Assembly (NCBI GenBank): GCA_965153455.1
Contig: OZ234494.1
Coordinates: 17,918,001-17,982,000 of the forward strand
Source: Sphagnum compactum
Taxonomy: Eukaryota; Bryophyta; Sphagnopsida; Sphagnales
Reading direction: 5' to 3'
Length of the DNA: 64,000 nucleotides
Each line of letters begins with the position of its first letter. Position 1 is the stretch's first letter. A program made the position numbers and the translations under genes. Under the pieces are notes generated by a model. The model saw only the letters and a program-made list of their open reading frames with translations. It searched no databases and was not told the DNA's origin. Shown here in pieces: positions 22,328-34,406 of this stretch.

Positions 22328-25300
22328 ATGGGAGTGAAAGCCGCACCCCAGTCTGCAGGGGCAGCAGGGGATACAGCTATTATTGCAACACCTTATCAGC
22401 ATGAGCAGATGGTCCGACAGGTTGCAACTCCACCCAGCAAAGTGCTGGAAAAAGCAACCTCGTCACGTCGGAAAATGATGGAGAAGAGTGTGCTTGATGA
22501 CATAATGGGGGACCCTGATGACTTTCAAGATCTTGCTGATTCTGATGCCATTTCCGAAAGTGATTGTGGAAGATGGGAAGATGCAGTTAGAGCGGCGTAA
22601 GTAAAAGCGGAGCCTCTGCAATTGCTGCCGATTCTACTCCTGTAGATCACTTGTCTAAACTGATTGTGGTCCTTGACATTGGTTTATTGATTGAATGTGT
22701 CAAACATGATCTTCTTTAGGTTATGATCATGTTTGCTGAGCTCCAATGTTGCTCCTGTCATTTGGAGATGAGTTTTGTACTGCACATTTGTGTGGAGCTC
22801 AGTGCTGTATAGTTAGATTACCTACTTCTTGAACTTTCAGGCTGTTCAATGGGACTACACTCTCATTTTGCAAACTTTTGTAAGTTACGTGGTTGATTTC
22901 TGATTCTTAACTAGGACGCAGTTGCTTCAGTCAAGACTATGGACTTAAGAATGTACTCATATCTTGTGTGGCAGTGAGAAAGGCTGCACATGTCAGATAC
23001 AAGAGGGATTGTTGATTGGAAATGTAATTTGTTAGTTGTCTGCATGTGAGGTGCAGTAAATGTTTATGTGGAGGAAAATTTAGAGTGTACAGGAGTGCAT
23101 CCATAGTTAGCATACACTTTTCCTTAATGAAGGGAGAGACCATTTTGTAATACACTACTTTGGTGTTTTTCTTTCTGTGGTGTTTATCTTTTGTTCTCAT
23201 TGATCTTTTGAGTTGTGGTACTCTCAGTTCTTGGCTAGAGTGAACAAAATGTGAGATTACATTTGAAGTCCTTGGCACCGTGGTCCAATTTGCAGAATCA
23301 TAGTGCAAGCAGTACTTTTAGCTAGATCATTTGCTGAACTGTAATGAGGGGTTGCAGTGTCTTAGTTGTTATAAGGATTGCATAAGTCTGAGTAGAGAAA
23401 ACCATGGTTTGCAGTGTTATGTTTAGGTGCTGGAGCAAACCCTTTTACTATCACTGTGCTTTGTGGTTGGTTTGATCAAGTGTTGAACTTAAGTCTGTCT
23501 TGTATTGAACCATCTGCAGTAGCAAGAGGGCAGGGTCAAATCTAGAACTGACAGCAGTTTTGAGAGATGGAGACTGCATTTTCATCTGAGTTGGGCTGTT
23601 TTAAGTGTCAGAGCAGGACTTACTTCAGGCATTGCTTTTACATAGTGTCTGTGTAAAGGAGCTCAAGATCATTTTTTCTAGCTACATCCTCCCTGTGTCT
23701 TGAATATTCCCCAGGGTTTTTTCATGCAGCATATTGATTCTCTTCCAGGATGTCTTGCTCCTGCATTTCTTTGTCCTAGTCTCTGAATTCTACCAGGCTA
23801 GTATTTAGGAGGAATGCCTGAAGTACTGTGCAAGTTCTGGTGAGTGTTTTGATTGGCCTCCTTTTACTTCTTAGTTTCATGTGTAATTTTTCATTTGGGC
23901 CCTGCAGTCTTGAGGATGAAGCAGCAGTTGGAGGAGCACAGCAAGAAACTACTGAACCTGAGGTATGTTAGGTGCTGTTGGTCTTAAAGAGCGTCTTCTC
24001 CCTACCTGTAGCCCTGAGCTTGCCTTTTCAATACATTTCTGCACTTTTTCGTATTTGATTCTTCAAATAAGGGGTCTTCCGACATTGGGGGGGTTGTTTC
24101 ATCAGGATCTCATGCAATGACCTTCATTTGCATGAACTTAGGGCCATTGTCATTGGTAGTTCTGCCACATTTATTGGCTGGGTAATCCATCTTGGGCTTT
24201 CCTTGTGGTGGCCTTCTGGACAGGAGATTAAACCAGAGGTGCCAAGGCATGCTGTTGTGAAGGAAGATTGTTCTGCAGATGGTGCTCTGCCTGATCCTTC
24301 GCATCGCCCAAATGCCTCTGAGGATGCAGGTATCTAGCGTTCAAAATAACTTCCAGGATAGAAGGTGACTGGTTGGCTGGCGATGAAAGACTTGATTTGA
24401 TGTAGCTGAAACAGTCCTTGATGAGTGGCCACTACTGAATTAGTAGTCATTGTCTATGTAGCTTCTGGTTCTCAGACTGGGAAAGAAATGTGTTACAAAT
24501 GGCCAACTCAAAATCATATGGGCTTAGCCATCTGGGGAAGTAGCAATGGAACAAAGGAAAAATGGTTGTTGGAGTTGTCAACTTCTAACAAAGGACATCT
24601 CTGAAAATTCTTAGGATATGGGTTCCAGACATAGAGAGGTGATTGTAGACATGTCCTGCAGATTGTTTTTCTGAAGCAGATGATTTTTTGTTTTGGTCTT
24701 CCATTCTTTAGGATCCAAAAAGTCACTGCAAACTATGAGGTACTCATGGTCTTGCACTGGAAAATAAATTTTGGAACTCAACTGCACAGGTTAAACATTT
24801 TATTTGGTAGTTTGTCTTTAGATCTCCAGAACTATCAAAAGCTAACTTTGTGAGTTTGAATTGCATGTCTTGATGAACATTGATGGCAGATAGGTTTTGG
24901 TGTTTGGTTTTGCAGGAAGCTTTCTGCAGAGTTCAGAAGCACAGCTACAGAATAACGGGAAGGTGGGAAAGAGCAGACAAAATGGTAATGTGGGGACAAT
25001 GAGCAAAGCTGCAAAGCAACAAAAAGTTTATCACACCAAATATTTCATCATAAAGAGCCTCAATCACCACAATCTAGCCAAGTCCATTGAGAAGGGGATC
25101 TGGGCTACACAAGCCATGAATGAGCCTGTTCTAAATGAAGCTTTTGAGGCGAGCACCAGACTTGATCTTCTATTTTGTTGTTGCATATGGTATATTTTGT
25201 CCTTGGAACTGCATGCAGTTGCTTTTCAATTACAGCTTACAAGGGCACAGTTGTGTCCTGTGGAATCTTTTCTCTGCAGACCTGTGAGAGAGTTGTCCTA

Positions 25301-27834
25301 GTGTTCAGTGTAAACATGAGCAGCCACTTTCAAGGATATGCATGCATGGCATCTCCAATTGGTCGACGGAGGGCCAATATCTGGAGTGAGGCCAATGAAG
25401 GGGCCAATCCTTGGGGTGGGACTTTTCGAGTGGAATGGTTGTGTCTCTATGATTTGCCATTCCAAAAGACAGTTCATTTGAAGAATCCCTTGAACTCCTT
25501 CAAGCCTGTGAAAATCAGCAGAGATTGCCAGGTAAGAGTTTGACTGTACTGGAGGTGCAATCCTCTCTCTATCATCAAGTTGTGGACTGAAACATGTTGC
25601 TCATGTTGCAGGAACTCACAAAAGAAATTGGTGAGGCGCTATGTGCTCTCATTGACGAGGGTGCTGATCAAGAAGGTCGTCCAAAACGGTGTGCACCTTG
25701 CTAACTATTAATGTACCACAGTACTAGACAATTGTACTTTACCAGTAGTTCCTATAGTTGACTGATTGTAATCTGTATTGTGGATCAGGAAGTTAGGGCC
25801 TGATGGTATGGTGACCCAAGTGACTAAGAAAACTCGAGAGTTGACAGGAGAAGGGCTGTATGGACAACGCTTACCACCAGCACCTGCAGCTGGTCCTGGA
25901 CTGCCTTTGATGTACCATCCTCCATCTATGGCTCCACCAGAAGCTTTTACAAGTGCAAGGCCAATAGTCAGGCCATCTGGGAGCTTCCCAAGTAAGCCCA
26001 TGCAGACATCTGATCATCCTAGACCTTCAAGGTCAAGATCACCACATCTGGCACCCTCTGAGAAAAGAGCCAGAGAGCTGATCAGAGACAGGGAGAGGGG
26101 GTCAGACAAGGAACGCACCCGAAGCAGGAGTAGCAGCAGAAGTGTGGATCTAGCACCTGAAGAAGACTTGCTCAATATGGTGAGAGTTGTTTGTGTCATT
26201 CTGGAAACATTTTGCTTATGGTGTAGTGTTGTCAAAGCCCTGATAAGGATTTATACCTGCTGGTGTTCTTTTTTTCAGCTTGGTTATACATTTATCATAA
26301 TGGAATTGAATTTCCAATAATACTTGGATGCTGTAAGGTGCTCACAGAAAGCACTGCTGTCGTATTGTCTTAAATATCCTGCCTCATGAGACAGGAACTT
26401 GTCAAGAGACCATTAGGAATTTTCCCAACTGACTGGATACAGGAACAGTTCAAGTCTTTGACATCTCTCTTGCTTGTGGTCTTGATATCAGAGCATCTGC
26501 TCTGGAATGGATGAATTTACTAACCATCTGCACACTGAGGATATGTGCTTGTGTCTACCAATGGCATATTGCACAAAGATTGGAAATGGCTGTTTTTATG
26601 TTGTTTTTGTGATCATGCAGACCTATGAAGAGTATCTACAGCGACATGGCCTTGGACACTGCAATGGCTACAACCAAGTATGTAATTCCTTTACCTTGTC
26701 ATTTGTCTGTAGCCAGAAGCACATGCCTATATCTTGCTGGGTTTATACTTCTCTTAAGTCACACTGGAAATGGGCTTTTGTGAGGGAACAATCCAGGTGG
26801 GTTACAATGGTCCAGCTGGAGGCCTTGGTTATGGAGGGTGGACAGGAGGAGGGGGTGGCATGGCCTATTCGCCTGATGATCAGTAAGTCACATGTCACTT
26901 CACCTTGTTCTTTGTTATTATCGCCAAGCTCATGTACCATACATGTGCAGAGGAGGAATTAGCTCACATCCAATTGCAGAGGTGACAAACAAGCTGTATA
27001 GTTAGACTAAGTTGAACCATATTTCTTCAGTCATTTGAACAGAGGATCAAAGTCTCTGTCTCTTTCTACCAGTAGAAGCTGTGGTGATCTTGGTCATTTT
27101 GTGGTACAGTTTTTGAATCTTGGTTGATATCTCATCCTGACTCTTCAGAAGAGTAAAGTGCAATGCTCCTTTCTGACAATTCAAAGACCATGTCAATGGT
27201 TTTCTTTGGCCTTCAGTGCTGGTGTTCCAGCAGTAAATACTTTCGTGGAATTGAAGGAGTCCATCAGCTGAGTGATTGGCAGTCTGTTCAGGATCTTTGA
27301 CACCCTGACATTTTCACTGAAAAGCTATTATTGTAGGATCATTTAATGCTTAAGAATGCATTGCTAGAAGTTATCAGCATATTAAAGGGAGATTGATCTG
27401 GTTACTTTCGTCAGAGCATCAGTTTGAAAGCGTTCCTGAAAATCTGGAAGCTATGAAAGTGGGCTGAATTAAGTAGAGTAACAGTCTGTCAACTCTAGCC
27501 ACTTGATTTCAATTTAGCTCCTCTTATATCTTTTTTGGCTCATGGAGATTGCAAGCTCGTGATCATGAGAACAAGATAGCCATTGAAACATTTGTTCTCA
27601 GATTGTGCCTTTGTGCTTTCTTTTTGCAGATATGCCAAATACCTTGCCAACTGGTATGGAGGACAAGTGCCAAGTGACAGATTGCATGCAATGGAGCATG
27701 GCTCCCGAGGCCCTGACCCAGGCTGGCATGGTCAGCTTGTTGATTATGGAATGCGACGTCCATTAAGAGATGTTGAAGGGAATGGGAGTGCAGACTTCTG
27801 GAAGCATAATGGATGGGTGTCTCACCTTCATTAG
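22328..27834 (+). CDS. YTH-domain m6A reader, YTHDC-type (DC subfamily)
   Basis: Ten exons join in phase to 576 residues: 22328-22596, 23908-23962, 24224-24329, 24916-25148, 25280-25531, 25612-25688, 25789-26179, 26621-26677, 26797-26882 and 27630-27834. The YTH fold (about residues 183-330) runs from KYFIIKS through FSVNMSSHFQGYA to PVKISRDCQ. It resembles the YTHDC1/CPSF30-L type rather than the ECT type. By alignment to YTHDC1 the m6A cage is complete, with W206, W256 and W266. Downstream are a Pro-rich stretch, an Arg/Ser/Glu-rich low-complexity stretch (SRSRSPH, RSRSSSRS) and a Gly-rich tract, as in nuclear RNA-binding proteins. The N-terminus (residues 1-140) is acidic and without a recognised domain. 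A nuclear role in m6A-dependent RNA processing is inferred. The intron after exon 4 has a GC donor. Start: first ATG after a splice acceptor, with no upstream in-frame coding similarity. Confidence 0.9.
25149..25279 (+). other. GC-AG intron in the YTH gene
   Basis: The preceding exon must end at GAG (25146-25148) to give LNEAFE-TCERVVLVFSVN, which aligns without gaps to other YTH domains. The next two bases are GC (GCGAGC), and the intron ends TCTCTGCAG. No GT donor nearby keeps the domain intact. Confidence 0.75.
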
Positions 27835-29408
27835 AATTGTAAGTAGCAATCATTCAACAGGAGTTGTAAAGAAGGCATCAGCGTAGGTGTATAAAACAAG
27901 TCCTGGGTCATACTTCTGCCATCCCATTGTTTACTCCGTAAAAAGGCAGCAGCAAACAGTCTGCTGGGGCGGGGGCAAAGTTTTGGTGCTGTAATCTACT
28001 CAGATTGTAAGAATTTGTACTTGGACCCAACAACTGGATTCAGGAATGTTCCACATGATTGTGTTGGAGGTAGGCATACCCTGCCTAGTTTTTTCTCTTG
28101 CTCCTGAAGACTTCTTTCTTTCCCCCAAATGATTGGCAGGACAAAAGGTTGGAGTGTCTGCCGTTTTAGGCTCCATTGAAGAGCAACCACTCACCATGAC
28201 CTGGTAACTACTAATTTTTGGCCGTTTAGATTTGCTCAACTTTGATTCATGGCCATGTGAGTTAGCGAAGTTGCTTGATCACGCACAGGCGTGTGTTTTA
28301 TATGCCACCAGTCAACGTTGTGTGTGACCAGTGATTCTAATGCTGTTACGGTTGCATTAGTTTTGATTTATATCTATGTAGTTCAACCTCCCTAGGCTAG
28401 TCAGCCAGTGACATCAATTTTGGTTCAGCCAGGTTAATTTTTGTTTCAGTGGACCGCATGTGCTTCCATACATTCCAGGAGCGATATTTTAAGGATTCTG
28501 ACTCCTCCTGCAATGCAACCTATCAATAACATGGTAGGTGCTTTTGCACTGTTGATTAGAAAACGTCTTGCTTGTATTGTTTGAAGGGTCAAAGACATGG
28601 CAGGTTTTTAAAGGTGGTTTTCGCACAGTCATGTGTTGCTTGTATTGTTCAAAGGACCAAAGATGGTCTGGTTTTTTGTGTGTGTGATGGAACATGGTCT
28701 GTGCTTTCAAAGCTTCAACTCAATGTCTGATCTGAGTTGACAGTGATGAAAAAACCACTTCCATTACTTCTAACTGACTCTCAGATGCCTTGTGTACCCC
28801 TGGTTTCCAAAATTATGAATATTCCATGGCAGAATGAGCCTTCCATTCCGACCAAAGTTATCTATTCTGTCCCAACAGAATGTCGGATAACAAAGGTCTT
28901 AAACTTTTTAAAAAAAAATTTATTTATTTATTAATTATTAATTTATAATAAAAATAAATAAATAAATATTTAAAAATAATAATTAAAAAAAAACCTGAAA
29001 AGAGCATCACTAGTTTGTTACTAGTTACTACTGTCACTCATCTGCCTTTTATCCAAAACGAAAGTGCCAAATAAAAGCCAGTTTTATCCTCGCCAATTTG
29101 GCGAAAACCGCTGACCGGTCGGTACTCTCACTAGTCTGGTATCACCCGATTGGCCCAATCTAGCTCGATGACCGACGCATGCTCAATCGCCGGAAACGGC
29201 GAAAATTATTTCCCAGAAATTAATAATCGAGAAATAATATTTAACTCAAAAAAAATAAATCCCGAGTCTTGCCTGTGCCTCTGGTTGTCGCTCTTCTGCT
29301 GCTGCGCGGCTCTTGCTCTGCGCTGCTGCTGCCATCGCCATAGCCGGCGCAGTCGAGCTTCCAATTGTAGCTGCTTTGTTTGCGAAAGAGGAATCAGCAG
29401 TGATAGCT
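27835..29408. other. Intergenic region between the YTH and PHT4 genes
   Basis: Probably contains the YTH 3' UTR and the PHT4 promoter and 5' UTR. Positions 28905-28992 are an almost pure A/T tract of TAAATAAAT-like repeats, the only striking feature. No coding region is supported. Confidence 0.5.
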
Positions 29409-29466
29409 ATGGAGGTGGGATCCGTGCTCGCCTACAGTCGTCTCCTTCCTCAAATTCTCAAAACTG
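29168..29466 (+). promoter_or_regulatory. Overlapping upstream ORF at the PHT4 start
   Basis: An ATG at 29168 opens a frame that passes the PHT4 start codon (29409) in another frame and stays open to the first splice donor. If transcription starts upstream of 29168, ribosomes starting here would miss the main start. The transcription start is unknown, so this is only a possibility. Confidence 0.35.
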
Positions 29467-29492
29467 GTAATAATAATAATAATAATAAAATC

Positions 29493-29532
<40 letters not shown>

Positions 29533-32500
29533 CTCTGTGTGTGTGGTTCTTTATTTCATTCTTGCTGGCTCTCTTTCTTTGCCGTTTGTTTGCCTTTGTT
29601 GTTCTGCGTGTTTAGTTCAGATTTTGTACTAGAATTGGAAGTTCAAGCGGCTGTGTTATGAGCGTTTTACCTATCTATCTGCATATATATATATATGTGG
29701 GAGAAATTTGAGCACGAGGAGTGTCTATTATGAGTGAGAAAGAGAGAGAAAGAAAGAGAGGCGTGGCTGTCGTTGATGGTAGCGTTGTTTTCATGATGGA
29801 TTTTCTTCACATTTTGATTGCAATTCTTGTGAGAGTGAATGGATATGTCTGTGTTTGTTTGTTATCTCTCAAGAAGAACACATCGGTTCCTTCTTTCTTT
29901 TCAAGTGGAGCTGCTTCCTCTTCTTGAAGCACACTCTATAAGTGCTTTTTTGTCTCTCTCACAAGAAGAATTTTTGTTTTTGTTTGGTTGGTTTTTTTTT
30001 GGGCTTGTGTGTTGCAACAGATACTGGATGGAACAGAAGTCAGCCTATTGTAGGATTGGGAGCTGATATTTGTAGAAGAAGAGGAGGAGGAGGAGGAAAT
30101 ATCCAAGTTGCAATGAAGGTAGCAAGGAGTGCAGCAGGGAGCTTGACAAAGAGTTCATATGCACCAACAGCAGGGAGAGGAATTTTGGAGAGTTTTGTTT
30201 CAGCACACTTGTGTAGTAGCGGTAGTAGCCAAATCACACACTGTTGTATAGGCCGATCTCCTTGGATTCTCGGTGTCATCCCCTGGAATGTGGAGTATGG
30301 AGCAATGTGTCCTGATCAACCAGGAACATTTTATGCAAGAACGGAAGCAAGGGTTTTGTGTAGGGGTCAAAAACCACAGGCTGACAATTTTGGAGTGGAA
30401 GATAATTTTAGGGATATAAAGGTTGGGACTTGCGATGAAATTCTATCACTGGAGCATCAAGAGCAGGCAGAGATTCTATCACGCAGCTTTGTGGATGATG
30501 CCAAAGTTATAGCCTTGAAGGCTGGGATCTCTGATAACAAGAAAGAAGGGCCTATTACAAGTTCAGTTTTGTCCTGGTGGGAGAAGATCCCTAAGCGCTA
30601 CATTATTGTTATGCTCTGCTTCTCTGCTTTCCTGCTTTGTAATATGGATCGGGTATGTAGTCTCAGTAACTGCTGCATTCTCACCCACTCCTTATTATGC
30701 CCGTGATTTTTGCTGTTTCTTAAAAATATCAGTTTTGTCAGCATTGGGATCACAGTGCCATTCTCAAGCCATTTTGGATATGGTTTGTCTTTTACAGTTT
30801 AGTCACTCATTTGCATCACCTCTCCATCTGTTGAAATCCCCTGGGATGTTGGCCCCTGTCAAAAGAGATGAGGCTGACGTCTTTTGGGAATTGCTTGAGG
30901 AATGAACTCTACTACACAATGGTTTGGTGTAGGTGAATATGAGCATTGCAATCATGCCCATGTCAGCTGAGTTTCATTGGAGTTCCACTACAGTGGGACT
31001 GGTGCAGTCTTCATTTTTCTGGGGTTACCTTCTCACCCAGGTTTGCCCTCTTTTTTCTCTCTCTCTCACTTAGGATTTCCTCTCATAGTAGGAAATAACT
31101 CATGTCTTCATTTTTCATAAATCTTCCTCTCACTTATTTTACTTGAACACCTTACGTTGAATGTATGTGCCTCTATCTTGTTTGTTCGCATAAGCAGTAT
31201 TTGCTCTTATAGAGATCCAACATGCAAAGCAGCATTTTTGCTGTATGGATATGCCAAAACAATTTCACCCTCACGTACTACAAACTGTACTCTATTTATC
31301 CTTCCTAAGCATCTGAGTCTCTTTCAGGAACAAGTGGAGCTCAGCTTGGTCAGGAACTGATAGTCTGAGTGAACTTCTTTTAATTTTTACATCTGGAAGG
31401 TGTGTATTTTGTAAGATGTTGATAGAGAATGGAATTGGACACGAATTCAGAAATTTTGGTTGCAGATTGCAGGAGGTATATGGGCAGACAGCATTGGGGG
31501 AAAGCAAGTGCTGGGCTTTGGAGTCATATGGTGGTCACTTGCTACCATTGCCACCCCAATAGCAGCTCGAATTGGGCTGCCCGCCCTCCTCTTTGTCCGT
31601 GCATGTATGGGTGTTGGGGAGGTCAGTAAACTGTCAATGGAGAACTGTTGCTGCCAATATCATTATGTTCAAGTCAAAATTCATGGTTCTGTCTTACAGA
31701 ATCTGGATGGGGTTTAACAGTGATGTTTGGATGGAACGACAGGGAGTGGCAATGCCAGCAATGAATAATTTGCTATCACGCTGGGTGCCAGTGAGTGAGC
31801 GGAGCCGCTCATTAGCTTTGGTTTACAGTGGAATGTACTTAGGATCAGTGACCGGGCTGGCATTCTCCCCGGGTCTGATTCACAAGTTCAACTGGCCCTC
31901 AGTCTTTTTCTCATTTGGATCTCTTGGAGCCCTTTGGTTTGCTTTGTGGCAACAATTTGTAAATTTTCTGCCCTCCTCTAAGTGTCTTCAGTGTTAATGT
32001 AGTTGAAGTTTCGTCAGTGGAACTTGCCAATAGAAACTTCTGTTTCTAACCAAAGTTCTTTGTCAATGTGTTGAAGATGCCTTTCTAGTTGGTTCTTTTA
32101 GACCTGAAGCATATGCTGCATCTATATCTTTGCCTGCAATAAAAGATCCACATATGAAACAGGGAACCTAGGAACGGGATTGCTGGAGACTGTTGAAATA
32201 GATTGAAAGTAAGGGGAAATCTGCTGTATCTGATTCAATGATTTGGTGCATAGGCACATAGCTCACCAGCAGAAGACCCCAACATCACAGAAGAGGAAAA
32301 GAGATTGGTTCTGGGAGGAAGAGAGCCAGAGGCACCTGTTGAGAACATCCCTTGGGGCCTACTTCTATCAAAAGCTCCTGTTTGGGCATTGATAGTCTGC
32401 CACTTCTGCCACAACTGGGGCACTTTCATCCTTCTTACATGGATGCCCACATATTACAATCAGGTATCTCTGCCATTGTCTTCCTCTCAGGACTGAGTGT

Positions 32501-34406
32501 TTTTGCAAGCACAGGTAATGCCTTGTAGCTATGGGAACTGTCCTCAATGTCCTCACAAGTTGTGCTCCAAATGGAATTGATAGCCTTGTTTTTGGAAGAA
32601 AGTCACGTACAACTTTCTAACTTGAAATGAATGTGACTTTCCATGCAATGTTTTCAAGCTGGTGCAATGATTCATCAGTCTGTTGGTAGGTAATGTACCT
32701 TAAACTACAGGACAAGTATGAAAGAATACTGGAGTTAAGAAGCTAAAACTAGATTAACCATAATGATCAGTTTCAGGTTAGAATTCTCCAGGGGTTGATC
32801 AGACAAGTGGGGTTTTGGCAGGTATTGGGTTTCAATTTGATGGAGTCGGGTATGTTTTCAGTCCTGCCTTGGCTCACCATGGCACTTTCAGCCAATCTGG
32901 GGGGTTGGATTGCTGATTCTCTGGTCAGCCGTGGTGTTTCTGTCACTGCTGTGCGCAAGGTATGCTTTCTATTACATGCTGACTGATATGCCTAACACTG
33001 CTTATCCACACATTAGCCAGAGAATTGCTTCGCATTTGCAGCCCTATGCAATTCTTGTCTCCTCATCCACAACTAGAGCTCTTCAGTCTGTGCTATAAGA
33101 ATTTTCAATTTTTTGTTTCCAGGTTAAAATTTAAAAGTTTCATTTTGGTGCACAATGTTAGCAATACTGATTTATGCTCTTCTACAAGGTTTGAGGTTCT
33201 CTTATGATGTCTTTGTTTTGCATGTGATTCTCTATTCCAGGTCATGCAAAGCATTGGATTCTTGGGTCCTGCTTTTTTCCTCACTCAACTCACTCACATT
33301 ACATCACCTTCCCTTGCTGTCTTGTGCATGATGTGCTCACAGGTACTGTCTTTGTCCCTTTCATAACATAATTCTAAACTTGAACATAGCTTGTTTCTTT
33401 TCGGAGTCAAAGGTTGTCCAGCCCAACTACTGTTGGGGCTGATGGCTGGTGCAGGTCAAATATATGTGCATTCTGGATTGTATTCTTCTTTGTTTCATTC
33501 TCTGTGTATGTTGCTTCATTGTACCATGATACTGTTTTCAGCTACAAAGCATCATAAGTACATTTATCTACTTTTTTGATTCCAGCCTCACCTGACCTTT
33601 TCTGCACGTGCAGGGAACTGATGCTTTTTCACAGTCAGGATTGTACTCTAACCATCAAGATATTGGACCGCGATACTCTGTATGTTTTCCTTCCTGCATA
33701 TTCTTTACCTTGACCTCCACATTTGCTCATGGGGTAAAACTTTAGTCTGTGTTTTCCCCTTTTAGTGTGGGGAACTGTTTCAAAAGTTTCCACTGCTATA
33801 CAAGCTTACTCAAGCAAATAGATTTATTTACTTCTCTCTTCTCTCTCAGGGTTAACAACAGCTTGTAACTCTGAACTCTACACTCTAAAACTCTGAGCTC
33901 TAAAAGACAAACTGAAGTTGGCTTTTGTTTGTGAGAACAGGGTGTATTGCTAGGTATGTCAAACACAGCAGGTGTGCTTGCTGGTGTGTTTGGAACTGCA
34001 GCAACTGGTTATATTTTACAGCATGGTTTGTGTCAATTCCCTATCTTATTTGTTGGTGTCAGAAATAGTAGAAACCAATGCCATCATAGCCTAATGTTCC
34101 CAACCTTGAGAGGTTTTCGTCACATGTATCTTGATGTCATGTTAACATTATCTGAATTGAGAACTTCCCTGTCTGTGTTTCTTCGTTACTTTGCAAAGGT
34201 TGTGAGGTCATGCAACCAGGAAAATAGGCAGAGTAGTAATGTTTTCAGCGTTTTATGGCAAACTGTTTATGTAGTTGTAGGGTCTAATTTCAAGGTTTTG
34301 TTGTGCAGGGTCATGGGATGACGTATTCAAGGTGGCTGTCGGCCTTTACCTCTTTGGCACTGTTGTCTGGAATCTCTTCTCTTCAGGTGAAAAGATTTTT
34401 GACTAA
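29409..34406 (+). CDS. PHT4;4: PHT4;4-like chloroplast anion/ascorbate transporter (MFS)
   Basis: Eleven exons join in phase to 622 residues: 29409-29466, 30021-30652, 30933-31040, 31466-31621, 31743-31958, 32254-32463, 32822-32959, 33241-33342, 33614-33679, 33941-34025 and 34309-34406. The protein is an SLC17-type major facilitator. TM1 starts near residue 212 (YIIVMLCFSAFLL...NMDRVNMSIAIMP), and the C-terminus is NLFSSGEKIFD. It is strikingly close to Arabidopsis PHT4;4 in GVAMPAMNN, YSGMYLGSVTGLAFSP, CHFCHNWGTFILLTWMP and SQGTDAFSQSGLYSNHQDI. Arabidopsis PHT4;4 moves ascorbate across the chloroplast envelope for the xanthophyll cycle. The roughly 210-residue N-terminus is Ser/Arg-rich at first, fitting a plastid transit peptide, and is longer than in Arabidopsis. 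Intron 1 carries a (TC)n microsatellite. Function is inferred by homology. Confidence 0.92.
29498..29529. repeat. (TC)n microsatellite
   Basis: About 16 CT dinucleotides in PHT4 intron 1, just after a (TAA)n run that forms part of the 5' splice region. Confidence 0.95.
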
